34,175 nucleotides of DNA from Xanthobacteraceae bacterium (lineage in GTDB: Bacteria > Pseudomonadota > Alphaproteobacteria > Rhizobiales > Xanthobacteraceae): contig JALHLQ010000011.1 in the NCBI GenBank assembly GCA_022844485.1, forward strand, positions 76,872 to 111,046, in the 5' to 3' direction. Positions within the stretch are counted from its first letter, which is position 1. The number at the start of each line of letters is the position of its first letter. Shown one piece after another: positions 7,553-15,446 of this stretch. The position numbers and the translations under genes were made by a program. A model generated the notes under the pieces. The model saw only the letters and a list, made by a program, of their open reading frames with translations. It had not been told where the DNA came from and made no database searches.

Positions 7553-8887
7553 ATGCGCATCAAGCACCTCGTTCTCGGCGTCGCGCTGGCGAGCATAGTC
7601 GGATGTCCGGCTCTCGCCACCAGAGCCGAGGCACAAGAGGGCATTTATGTGCCGCTTTTCAGCTATCGGACCGGACCCTTTGCAGGTTCCGGCATCCCGA
7701 TTGCAAACGGAATGGCCGACTATCTCAACATGCTGAACGAACGCGACGGCGGTATCGGCGGCGTCCGGCTGACCGTCGAGGAGTGTGAAACCGGATACGA
7801 TACGAAGAAAGGTGTCGAGTGCTACGAGGCAACCAAGGCCAAGCGCCCGGTCGTCGTGAACCCGTATTCGACCGGCATCACGCTCCAGGTCATCCCGAAA
7901 GCGTCAGTCGATAAAATTCCGGTTCTGTCGATGGCCTACGGCTTGTCGGCATCCGCCGTCGGCGATCAGTTCCCGTGGATCTTCAATCCGCCGGCCACCT
8001 ATTGGGACGGCTTGTCGATGATCTTTCGCTACATCGGCGACAAGGAAGGCGGGCTTGAGAAGCTGAAGGGGAAAACCATCGGCTACATCTTCTTCGACGG
8101 CGGTTATGGCCGCGAGCCAATTCCGCTGCTTGAACAGTTTGCCAAAGATTACGGCTTTGAGGTGAAGCTCTATCCGGTGCCGGCGACCGAAATGCAGAAC
8201 CAGTCGGCGCAATGGCTCAATGTGCGGCGCGACCGGCCGGCCTGGATGATCATGTGGGGCTGGGGCGCCATGAATCCGACAGCCGTGCGTGAAGCGACAC
8301 GCATCAACTTCCCGATGGACAAATTCGTCGGCATCTGGTGGTCCGGCGGCGAAGACGATGCCCGCGGCGGCGGCGCCGAGGCGAAGGGTTACCTCACGCT
8401 GAATTTCAACGGCATCGGCACGAACTACCCGGCGCTTCAGGACATCAAGAAGCACGTGGTCGATCGGGGCAAGAGCCAGGTGCAAGCGGACAAGTTCGGG
8501 GAAAATCTTTATAATCGGGGCGTGTACAACTCCGTCCTGATCGCAGAAGCGATCCGCACCGCGCAGCGCATCACCGGCAAGAAGGTCGTCACCGGCGAGG
8601 ACGTGCGGCGTGGCTTCGAATCGCTGCGCATCACCGCCGACCGCTGGAAGGAGCTTGGGCTTCCGGAGTTCGGCGCGCCCATCGTCAACATCACATGCTC
8701 CGATCATAACGGCCATCACGGCGCGTATATGCAGCAGTGGGACGGTGCAAAATGGGTGAAGGTCTCCGACTGGATCCAGCCCATCAAGGAGCGCGTGCGC
8801 CCGCTGCTCGAAGCCGCAGCCAAGGATTATGTTGCAAAAAACCAGCCGTGGCCGGCGCGCACGGAGCCTTGCGACAAATCTTCGTAA
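7553..8887 (+). CDS. Periplasmic substrate-binding protein of the HAAT importer
   Basis: This encodes a 444-residue type I periplasmic binding protein (Peripla_BP_6 fold) that delivers ligand to the permeases. A signal peptide covers residues 1-28, with likely cleavage after AEA; an alternative lipobox-like IVGC at 15-18 is noted but less likely. The mature protein begins with EGIYVPLFSYRTGPFAGSG, the place where the family binds the ligand carboxylate. It has the two-lobe pattern of the family (PVVVNPYSTGIT, KTIGYIFFDGGYGREPIPLL). It is longer than classic LivJ (about 370 aa), like binding proteins for aromatic or aliphatic acids. The frame is open far upstream, but ATG 7553 has a perfect AGGAGG at 7541-7546. 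The ligand is not predictable by eye. Confidence 0.92.
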   Translation: MRIKHLVLGVALASIVGCPALATRAEAQEGIYVPLFSYRTGPFAGSGIPIANGMADYLNMLNERDGGIGGVRLTVEECETGYDTKKGVECYEATKAKRPVVVNPYSTGITLQVIPKASVDKIPVLSMAYGLSASAVGDQFPWIFNPPATYWDGLSMIFRYIGDKEGGLEKLKGKTIGYIFFDGGYGREPIPLLEQFAKDYGFEVKLYPVPATEMQNQSAQWLNVRRDRPAWMIMWGWGAMNPTAVREATRINFPMDKFVGIWWSGGEDDARGGGAEAKGYLTLNFNGIGTNYPALQDIKKHVVDRGKSQVQADKFGENLYNRGVYNSVLIAEAIRTAQRITGKKVVTGEDVRRGFESLRITADRWKELGLPEFGAPIVNITCSDHNGHHGAYMQQWDGAKWVKVSDWIQPIKERVRPLLEAAAKDYVAKNQPWPARTEPCDKSS

Positions 8888-8938
8888 TGTGAGCTGGCTC
8901 ACTCAGTTCCGCGCGCTGAGCGGGCAGGGTGCAAAGGA

Positions 8939-8965
8939 CGCCCTCTCCCCTTCGGGGAGAGGGCG
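8939..8965. repeat. Perfect REP-like hairpin inside the transporter cluster
   Basis: The arms CGCCCTCTCCCC and GGGGAGAGGGCG are a perfect 12-base inverted repeat around TTC. It belongs to the same kind of CT/GA-rich intergenic palindrome as the element at the left edge. It lies in the 143-base gap between the binding-protein and LivF-like genes, so in mRNA it could protect the upstream message from 3' decay or reduce readthrough. No T-run follows, so a Rho-independent terminator is unlikely. Confidence 0.7.
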
Positions 8966-9030
8966 GTCCAGGCCGAGCGAAGCCATTTTCGACCGCAACG
9001 AGACTCTCCCACGGAGAAGAAGAGCCGCAA

Positions 9031-9885
9031 ATGTCTCTGGCAATGCAGACAAAAACCGCTTCCGCCGCTCCGGCGGCGGCGGTCGATGCCATTCTCACGG
9101 TCAAGAACATCGAGGTGATCTACGATCACGTCATTCTGGTCCTGAAAGGCGTGTCGCTGGAGGTGCCGCGCGGTGGGATCGTCGCTTTGCTTGGCGCAAA
9201 CGGCGCCGGCAAGACGACAACGCTGAAAGCCATTTCGAGCCTGCTTTATTCTGAACGCGGCGAGGTGACAAAGGGGGCCATCGTGTTCGACGGCGAGGAG
9301 GTGCAGGCCCGATCGCCGAGCGAGCTCGTGCGCCGCGGCTGCATCCAGGTGATGGAAGGGCGGCATGTTTTCGGCCATCTCACCGTCGAGGAGAACCTCC
9401 TTACCGGCGCCTTCACCCGCCGGGATGGCGCCGCTGCGATCCGGGCCGATATCGATCGCGTGTATCAGTATTTCCCTCGCCTCAAGGAGCGGAAGGATTC
9501 GATGGCCGGCTACACGTCGGGCGGGGAGCAGCAGATGTGCGCGATCGGCCGCGCGCTGATGTCGCGACCGAAGATGATCTTGCTCGACGAGCCGTCGATG
9601 GGACTCGCTCCGCAGATCGTGGAGGAGATTTTTGAGATCGTTCAAAGCCTCAACGAAAAGGAAAACGTATCGTTCTTGCTGGCCGAGCAGAACACCAACA
9701 TGGCGTTGCGCTATGCGCGGTACGGCTACATTCTCGAGAATGGCCGCGTGGTGATGGACGGCGACGCGCAGTCCCTGCGCGAGAACGAGGATGTCAAGGA
9801 ATTTTACCTCGGCATCGCCGAGGGCAAGCGCAAATCGTTCCGGGAAGGAAAACACTACAAGCGCCGCAAACGGTGGTTGGCTTAG
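9031..9885 (+). CDS. HAAT-family ABC transporter ATP-binding protein (LivF-like)
   Basis: This encodes the second ATPase of the importer, 284 residues. Walker A is GANGAGKT at 55-62, the signature is TSGGEQQM, Walker B is KMILLDEPSMGLAP, and the switch position carries AEQN, as usual in LivF. MEGRHVFGHLTVEENL is the LivF Q-loop/D-loop region. The N-terminal 20 residues are Ala-rich and extra, and the C-terminus has a very basic tail (KRKSFREGKHYKRRKRW) absent from classic LivF of about 235 aa. ATG 9031 is preceded by GGAGAAG; the longer frame to 8929 runs through a repeat and is rejected. A nine-base gap leads to the cupin gene, indicating one operon. Confidence 0.92.
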   Translation: MSLAMQTKTASAAPAAAVDAILTVKNIEVIYDHVILVLKGVSLEVPRGGIVALLGANGAGKTTTLKAISSLLYSERGEVTKGAIVFDGEEVQARSPSELVRRGCIQVMEGRHVFGHLTVEENLLTGAFTRRDGAAAIRADIDRVYQYFPRLKERKDSMAGYTSGGEQQMCAIGRALMSRPKMILLDEPSMGLAPQIVEEIFEIVQSLNEKENVSFLLAEQNTNMALRYARYGYILENGRVVMDGDAQSLRENEDVKEFYLGIAEGKRKSFREGKHYKRRKRWLA

Positions 9886-9894
9886 GAACCGCCA

Positions 9895-10260
9895 ATGATC
9901 GAAAAGATCAACTTGACGGACAAGTTCTCTCGTTTCGACGAACGCTGGAGACCGAAGGTCATCGCTGCTCTCAACGGGCAGGAGATCAAGGCGGTCAAAG
10001 TCCAAGGAGTGTTTCCTTGGCATCGTCACGAACGCGAGGACGAGTTTTTTCTGGTCTGGAAGGGCCGTTTCCGCGTGGAGTTTCGCGATCGCACGGTCGA
10101 GCTTGAGCCCGGCGAAGGGCTCGTGGTACCGCGTGGCGTCGAGCATCGAACGGCAGCCGATGAGGAAGCGGAGGTCCTGATTTTCGAACCGCAGGCTGTG
10201 CGTAATACCGGCAATGTCATGGACGAAACATTCACGGCGCCGAGCGGAGTTTCGATCTGA
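9895..10260 (+). CDS. Single-domain cupin protein
   Basis: This 121-residue small beta-barrel is of the cupin_2 type. Motif 1 is complete, with candidate metal ligands in WHRHEREDEFFLVWKG (two histidines and a glutamate). Motif 2 is PGEGLVVPRGVEHRT, with the expected last histidine. Its length and pattern resemble mannose-6-phosphate-isomerase-like stand-alone cupins of unknown reaction. It sits 9 bases after the LivF-like gene and 2 bases before a CoA-ligase-like gene, so it is very probably co-translated and may process or sense the same compound (inference). No DNA-binding domain is present. Confidence 0.85.
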   Translation: MIEKINLTDKFSRFDERWRPKVIAALNGQEIKAVKVQGVFPWHRHEREDEFFLVWKGRFRVEFRDRTVELEPGEGLVVPRGVEHRTAADEEAEVLIFEPQAVRNTGNVMDETFTAPSGVSI

Positions 10261-10262
10261 CG

Positions 10263-11492
10263 ATGCGGGAGCATTACGACGATCACGAAATCCTTGACGC
10301 CGCGGAGCGCGAGCACGAGCATTTTGCGTTGCTGCCGAAAATGATTGCACGAGCGCTAAGGACGCCTGGCTGGGCGGAGCAGCTCAAGGGCGTCGATCCG
10401 AAAGCGGTGACTTCGCGCGCGGCGCTGGCCAGGCTGCCCATCTTGCGGAAATCCGAACTGCTGCAGCGGCAGAAGGACGTGCCTCCCTTCGGCGGCTTCA
10501 ACGTCACGCCGGCGAGCCAGGCAAAGCGGCTTCTGATGTCGCCAGGGCCGATCTTCGAGCCCGAGGGCCACGCGCAAGATTGGTGGGGCGCGGCGCGCGC
10601 GCTGTTCGCGGCGGGTTTCCGAACCGGGGACATCGTGCACAATGCCTTCGCCTATCATTTGACGCCGGGTGGATTCATTCTCGAGTCTGGCGCGCATGCG
10701 CTTGGCTGCGCCGTCATTCCCGCCGGGATCGGAAACACCGAGCAGCAGCTCGACGCCATCGCGCATCTGAGGCCTGCGGGCTATGTCGGCACGCCGGATT
10801 TCCTGAAGATCCTGCTCGATGCGGCGGCGAAGAGCGGCAAGGACGCGTCATCGATCAAGCGCGGACTCGTGTCGGGCGCGGCGCTGCCGCACTCCCTGCG
10901 GCAAGAGCTATCGGAGCGCGGCGTCGCCGTGCTGCAATGCTACGCGACCGCGGATGCCGGCGTAATCGCCTACGAGAGCGAAGCGCGCGAAGGCATGATC
11001 GTGAACGAATTGCTTATCGTCGAAATCGTGTGCCCGGGCACGGGCGATCCGGTTCCGGACGGAGACGTCGGCGAAGTCGTCGTCACGACCTTCAATGGCG
11101 ATTATCCGATGATCCGTCTTGCCACTGGAGACCTGTCGGCGGTGCTTGCGGGCGCGTCGCCTTGCGGGCGAACCAACATGCGCATCAAGGGCTGGATGGG
11201 GCGCGCCGACCAGACGACAAAGGTGAAAGGCATGTTCGTCCACCCCGGGCAGGTGGCGGACGTGGCGAGGCGCCATCCGGAGCTCGGGCGCGTGCGGCTT
11301 GTCGTCACGCGGGAGGCAGAGCAGGACGTGATGACGCTGCGCGCGGAATGCGCGCCTGCCGCCGACGGCCTTGCCGAGGCGGTCGGAGCGACGCTGCAAT
11401 CGCTGACCAAGCTCAAGGGGCGGGTGGAATTCGCGACGCCCGGGGCCCTGCCGAACGACGGCAAAGTGATCGCCGACGAGCGGGGATACTGA
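10263..11492 (+). CDS. Phenylacetate-CoA-ligase-like (PaaK family) protein with degenerate P-loop
   Basis: This encodes a 409-residue member of the PaaK branch of adenylate-forming enzymes. Conserved PaaK features are GFRTGDIVHNAFAYHLTPGG, the NTEQQL motif, CYATADAG (replacing the usual Y-G-x-T/S-E), IRLATGDLS, and the C-terminal GRADQTTKVKGMFVHP followed by a lysine in NDGKVIADERGY. The Ser/Thr/Gly-rich ATP loop expected near residues 90-100 (SSGTTG in PaaK) instead reads LLMSPGPIFEPEG, so canonical ATP binding is doubtful. The ordinary PaaK length is about 430 aa. As the last gene of the importer cluster it may act on the same acid as the first ligase, either as a divergent ligase or with a non-ligase role. 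No frameshift is evident. Confidence 0.82.
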   Translation: MREHYDDHEILDAAEREHEHFALLPKMIARALRTPGWAEQLKGVDPKAVTSRAALARLPILRKSELLQRQKDVPPFGGFNVTPASQAKRLLMSPGPIFEPEGHAQDWWGAARALFAAGFRTGDIVHNAFAYHLTPGGFILESGAHALGCAVIPAGIGNTEQQLDAIAHLRPAGYVGTPDFLKILLDAAAKSGKDASSIKRGLVSGAALPHSLRQELSERGVAVLQCYATADAGVIAYESEAREGMIVNELLIVEIVCPGTGDPVPDGDVGEVVVTTFNGDYPMIRLATGDLSAVLAGASPCGRTNMRIKGWMGRADQTTKVKGMFVHPGQVADVARRHPELGRVRLVVTREAEQDVMTLRAECAPAADGLAEAVGATLQSLTKLKGRVEFATPGALPNDGKVIADERGY

Positions 11493-11511
11493 ACTTACTC
11501 GCCTAGCGTTG

Positions 11512-11528
11512 CGCCGATACGGCGTTTT
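11512..11528 (+). terminator. Possible weak terminator after the transporter/ligase cluster
   Basis: A five-base-pair hairpin (CGCCG and CGGCG around ATA) is followed at once by TTTTATT, 20 bases after the PaaK-like stop codon. The form fits a Rho-independent terminator, but the stem is short. It would separate the cluster from hemH. Confidence 0.35.
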
Positions 11529-11610
11529 ATTCGCGCTTGTGCGGCGGGCCCGGCATGCCTATCACATACGCGACCTTCACCGCTTGCCGCAGCGGGGAGG
11601 CAAATCACCT

Positions 11611-12684
11611 TTGGCCGAGCCGGTTATCTCGATGGACGCGATTGCCTCCCCACGCTCCCGCCCGCTGCATGCGCCCGGCGATCATCCGCCGGTCGCGCAC
11701 GGGCGCATCGGCGTGCTGCTTGTCAATCTCGGCACACCGGACGCGACCGATTACTGGTCGATGCGGCGGTATCTGAAAGAGTTTCTTTCCGACCCGCGTG
11801 TCATCGAAGAGAACCGCCTGAAGTGGTGGCTGGTGCTCAACGCCATCATCCTCACGGTGCGTCCCTCGCGCAAAGGACGCGACTACGACACGATCTGGAA
11901 CAAGGAGCGGAACGAGGGGCCGCTGAAGACCATCACGCGGGCGCAGGCCGAGAAGTTGGATGCCGCGCTCGGCGATCCGCGGCTCGTGGTGGATTGGGCG
12001 ATGCGCTACGGCAATCCATCCATCGCGTCGCGCCTCGATGCATTGCAGCAAGAGGGATGCGACCGCATCCTGATCGTCCCGCTCTATCCGCAATATTCCG
12101 CTGCGACGACCGCGACGGTGTGCGACAAGGCGTTTGACGCGCTGAAGACCATGCGCTGGCAGCCGACCATCCGGATCGCACCGCCCTACCACGACGATCC
12201 CGTTTATATCGATGCGGTCGCGGTCTCACTTGAATCCGAACTTGCTAGACTGCCCTTCAAGCCAGACATCATTCTGGCGTCGTTTCACGGTGTGCCGAAG
12301 GACTACCTGCTCAAGGGGGATCCTTATCATTGCCATTGCGTGAAGACCGCGCGCCTGCTGCGCGAACGGCTCCAGCTCGACGAGAGCCGTTTCATCATGA
12401 GTTTCCAATCGCGCTTCGGGACGGCGGAGTGGCTGAAGCCCTATACGGATGCGACCGTGCAGGCCTTGGCCGAGCGCGGCGTGAGGAACCTCGCAGTTGT
12501 TACGCCGGGATTTTCCGCAGATTGCCTCGAGACACTGGAAGAAATAGCGGTCGAGAACGCAGAAATTTTCCGGCATCATGGCGGTGAGAATTTCGCCGCG
12601 ATCCCCTGCCTCAACGACAGCGCCGCGGGAATGACGGTGATCGAGACGCTCGTGCGGCGCGAACTGATGGGATGGCGGAACTGA
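11611..12684 (+). CDS. hemH: Ferrochelatase
   Basis: This enzyme inserts Fe(II) into protoporphyrin IX, the last step of haem synthesis. It has 357 residues from TTG 11611. Family landmarks are GVLLVNLGTPD near residue 33, the catalytic histidine in ASFHGVPKDYL (residue 226), the GDPYHCHC motif, FQSRFGTAEWLKPYT, and the conserved glutamate of PGFSADCLETLEE (residue 307). TTG 11611 is favoured by GGGGAGG ten bases upstream; ATG 11632 would give 350 aa and is also possible, while the open frame back to 11509 adds nothing conserved. Its stop codon is separated by one base from that of the convergent kdsD. It is not obviously part of the upstream cluster. Confidence 0.93.
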   Translation: MAEPVISMDAIASPRSRPLHAPGDHPPVAHGRIGVLLVNLGTPDATDYWSMRRYLKEFLSDPRVIEENRLKWWLVLNAIILTVRPSRKGRDYDTIWNKERNEGPLKTITRAQAEKLDAALGDPRLVVDWAMRYGNPSIASRLDALQQEGCDRILIVPLYPQYSAATTATVCDKAFDALKTMRWQPTIRIAPPYHDDPVYIDAVAVSLESELARLPFKPDIILASFHGVPKDYLLKGDPYHCHCVKTARLLRERLQLDESRFIMSFQSRFGTAEWLKPYTDATVQALAERGVRNLAVVTPGFSADCLETLEEIAVENAEIFRHHGGENFAAIPCLNDSAAGMTVIETLVRRELMGWRN

Positions 12685-12685
12685 A

Positions 12686-13699
12686 TTACGCCACGCCTGC
12701 GCGCAAGAGATCGTGCAGATGCAGAATGCCGGTGGGCTTGCCGGCTTCGACGACGAACACGGCGGTGATCTTCGACGAATTCAGCATCTCGAGAATTTCG
12801 CTGGCGATCTGATCTGGACGGGCGCATTTCGGGTTGCGCGTCATGATGTCTTCGACGCGGGCATCGAGCAAGTTGGGCCGCATGTGGCGACGCAGGTCGC
12901 CGTCGGTAATGATCCCGACGAGCTTTTCGCGCTCGTCAACGATGCCAATGCAGCCGAAGCCTTTGGCCGACATCTCGACGATGGCGTCCGGCATGCCTGC
13001 ACCGAGCCGCGCGAGAGGAACGCGCTGGCCTGTGTGCATGAGGTCGCGTACGAATTTCAGCAGCGAGCCCAGCCGGCCTCCCGGATGAAAGACGCTGTAA
13101 TCCAGTGCGGTGAAGCCGCGACTTTCCAGAAGCGCGATCGCAAGCGCGTCGCCCAGCGCAAGCTGCATCAGCGATGAGGTCGTAGGCGCGAGGTTATGCG
13201 GGCATGCCTCGCGCGCTTTCGGCAGCAAAAAAACGATGTCCGCGTTCTTCGCAAGCGTGGAGTCCGCATTCGCCGTGACGGCGAGAAGGCCGATGCGGAA
13301 ACGGTGTGAATATTCGATCAGGTCCTTCAGTTCAGCGGTCTCGCCCGACCAGGAGAGCGCCATAATGACGTCATCGGCAGTGATCATGCCGAGATCGCCA
13401 TGACTGGCCTCGCCCGGATGCACGAAAAAGGCAGGCGTGCCCGTCGATGCGAGGGTCGCCGCGGTCTTGCGACCGATATGGCCCGATTTGCCCATTCCAG
13501 TGACGATGACGCGGCCGCGCGCCTTCGAGATCAATTCCACGGCGTCAATGAAGCTTGCGCCGAGGCCATTCTGAATGGCGGTAGCAAGCGCCGTCACGCC
13601 ACTCGCTTCGGCGTCGAGCGTGCGCAGGGCGGAGTCGATCAGGCGCCGTGTGCGGGCATTGACAGTGCGATTGCTGGTTGAGGCTTCCGGCTCTCCCAT
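12686..13699 (-). CDS. kdsD: Arabinose-5-phosphate isomerase (KdsD/KpsF family)
   Basis: This encodes 337 residues. It converts ribulose-5-phosphate to arabinose-5-phosphate, the first committed precursor of KDO for lipopolysaccharide. An N-terminal SIS domain (about 35-185) contains GRVIVTGMGKSGHIGRK and HPGEASHGDLG, and ALSWSGETAEL is the sugar-phosphate site. Two CBS domains follow (about 205-265 and 275-335), with GIITDGDLRRH and IMTRNPKCARP. Length and order are exactly those of KdsD. It is divergent from a beta-barrel outer-membrane gene, and the spacer contains a CtrA-like box. Strong homology leaves little doubt about the family; whether it is KdsD or a KpsF/GutQ paralogue cannot be told apart by sight. 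Confidence 0.92.
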   Translation of the reverse strand: MGEPEASTSNRTVNARTRRLIDSALRTLDAEASGVTALATAIQNGLGASFIDAVELISKARGRVIVTGMGKSGHIGRKTAATLASTGTPAFFVHPGEASHGDLGMITADDVIMALSWSGETAELKDLIEYSHRFRIGLLAVTANADSTLAKNADIVFLLPKAREACPHNLAPTTSSLMQLALGDALAIALLESRGFTALDYSVFHPGGRLGSLLKFVRDLMHTGQRVPLARLGAGMPDAIVEMSAKGFGCIGIVDEREKLVGIITDGDLRRHMRPNLLDARVEDIMTRNPKCARPDQIASEILEMLNSSKITAVFVVEAGKPTGILHLHDLLRAGVA

Positions 13700-13766
13700 T
13701 GGCCGTCCTGTGCGGGGGAAAACGCAAGGAATCTAACACGAAAACAGCAGGCCGACGACGCCCCCA

Positions 13767-13782
13767 TCAACGCCGCGTTAAC
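13767..13782. promoter_or_regulatory. CtrA-like box between kdsD and the beta-barrel gene
   Basis: The sequence fits TCAA-N7-TTAAC, one mismatch from the alphaproteobacterial CtrA consensus TTAA-N7-TTAAC, and continues as TTAACCAT. It lies in the divergent promoter region. A few such matches are expected by chance in a window of this size, so this is only a candidate. Confidence 0.3.
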
Positions 13783-13872
13783 CATCCTCGTTCTATTCCC
13801 ATAAACCATAAGTCTGCCGGAAGTGCGAGCGCCCTGTTGGGCAAGCGGCGGCGCGCTTCCAAGGATTCCGCC

Positions 13873-15411
13873 GTGGTGCGTGAGAGCCGTTTCGTACTCG
13901 TGTCTTTGATGGCGGCAAGCGTCGCGTTGGGAGCGCCGACGCGGGGCAGCGCCCAACAGGCGTTAGACACCGACCCCGTGCAAGGCACGCCGCGCGATCG
14001 CACAATTGCCAAGAAGGAGCAGCATAAGCGGCGCGGTGTCACTGCACCCCCGCGTATCGGCGCCATACCGCGATACGAGGCGCCGCCCGGCGCCGGCGCC
14101 GGCAAGACCGGATTTGTCTCGGTCTATGCAAAAAGGGCTGCGGCGCCCGCGCGCAGGTCCGCCAGTGCCTCCGTCCGAAATCCCGAGAGCGCGCCCCTGC
14201 GAGCCGCTCTGCGCCCTGGGGCGGGCGCGCCGGCCCAGGAGACCGGTCATCCGCGACGGTCTCGCACCGCCGAAGGCGACCCGGTGGCGCCGATCGGCTT
14301 TTATGCGGGAGCCTTCGCGTTTTTCGCCGGTGTCGACTTGAAAGCGGGCTACGACAGCAATCCGGCGCGCGCGAGCGTTGGGCGGGGGTCGGCGATGACC
14401 GTCATTGTGCCCGAGCTTGTGTTCCGTTCCATCTGGCAGCGGCATGAACTCACCGGCGTGCTGCGCGGCGGGTTCACCAATTACGACAAACTTTCAGAGC
14501 TGGACGGGCGGGAGTTCGATGGCAAGCTGACGGGACGGGTCGATATGTCACGAAACACGCGTTTGGACTTCGAGACCCGAGCGCGCATCGAGAGCGTGAA
14601 CCCGGCCGCCCCAGACTTGCCAGCCGATCTCGCGAAGCGGCCGCTGCGCTCCACTTACGGCTTCATTGCGGGTCCAGCGCATCGGTTCAATCGCTTCGAG
14701 CTTGCGCTCAAGGGAAGCTTTGATCACGTGCAATGGGCCGACTCGCAACTGACAGACGGCTCTCGCGCGAGTAATGCGGAACGCAACTACGACGTATACG
14801 GAACCCTTCTGCGCGGCAGCTATGAGCTTCTTCCCGGGGTGAAACCTTTCGTCGAAACCGGTATCGATACGCGAGAGCATGAACTCGCGTTTGACACCTC
14901 CGGATTTAGACGCGACTCGCGTGGCGCGGTCGTGAAGGCAGGAACGACGTTCGAGCTGACGCGCAAGTTCACGGGAGAAGCCGCGATCGGCCATATCGCT
15001 CGCACCTACAAGGATCAGCGACTGCCCGATTTGCGCGGCCTCCTCACCGAGGCGGCGCTCTCATGGTCGGTCTCCCCGCTCACGACGGTCAAATTCACGG
15101 CAAAGACAAGCGTCGATGAAACCATCTCGCCTGGCATTTCAGGAACGCTGGTGCGTGACGCCGGGGTCGAAGTCGAGCACGCGTTCCGGCGCTGGCTCAT
15201 CGGAAACGTCAGGTTCGGCTACGGCACGGATACCTATGCCGGCTCGGCGCGCGAGGACGAACGCTATCTCATCGGCGCCACGATGACTTACAAGATGTCG
15301 CGCCATGCGCAGCTCAAGGGCGAGGCGCGGCGCGAATGGCGGACGTCCAATGTCGCCGGCAACGATTATGCGGCGACGATCGTACTCGGCGGCGTCAGGC
15401 TGCAGCACTGA
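13873..15411 (+). CDS. Putative outer-membrane beta-barrel protein (BBP2-like)
   Basis: This encodes 512 residues. A signal peptide spans about 1-28 (FVLVSLMAASVALGAPTRGSA, cleavage before QQ). Residues 30-140 are Pro/Ala/Arg-rich and probably disordered. From about residue 140, alternating amphipathic strands form a beta-barrel of the putative beta-barrel porin type (PF10082-like), beginning FFAGVDLKAGYDSNPAR and ending with the aromatic-poor strand VLGGVRLQH. GTG 13873 is chosen because AAGGA precedes it by 7 bases and a clean signal peptide follows; the frame is open to 13678 but that part overlaps kdsD. Family members are often encoded near exopolysaccharide or envelope genes, and galU and kdsD flank it here. 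The transported or bound substrate is unknown. Confidence 0.8.
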   Translation: MVRESRFVLVSLMAASVALGAPTRGSAQQALDTDPVQGTPRDRTIAKKEQHKRRGVTAPPRIGAIPRYEAPPGAGAGKTGFVSVYAKRAAAPARRSASASVRNPESAPLRAALRPGAGAPAQETGHPRRSRTAEGDPVAPIGFYAGAFAFFAGVDLKAGYDSNPARASVGRGSAMTVIVPELVFRSIWQRHELTGVLRGGFTNYDKLSELDGREFDGKLTGRVDMSRNTRLDFETRARIESVNPAAPDLPADLAKRPLRSTYGFIAGPAHRFNRFELALKGSFDHVQWADSQLTDGSRASNAERNYDVYGTLLRGSYELLPGVKPFVETGIDTREHELAFDTSGFRRDSRGAVVKAGTTFELTRKFTGEAAIGHIARTYKDQRLPDLRGLLTEAALSWSVSPLTTVKFTAKTSVDETISPGISGTLVRDAGVEVEHAFRRWLIGNVRFGYGTDTYAGSAREDERYLIGATMTYKMSRHAQLKGEARREWRTSNVAGNDYAATIVLGGVRLQH

Positions 15412-15446
15412 CTGTCTTGGATGTCGGCGTCTATCCGAGCTGCTTC

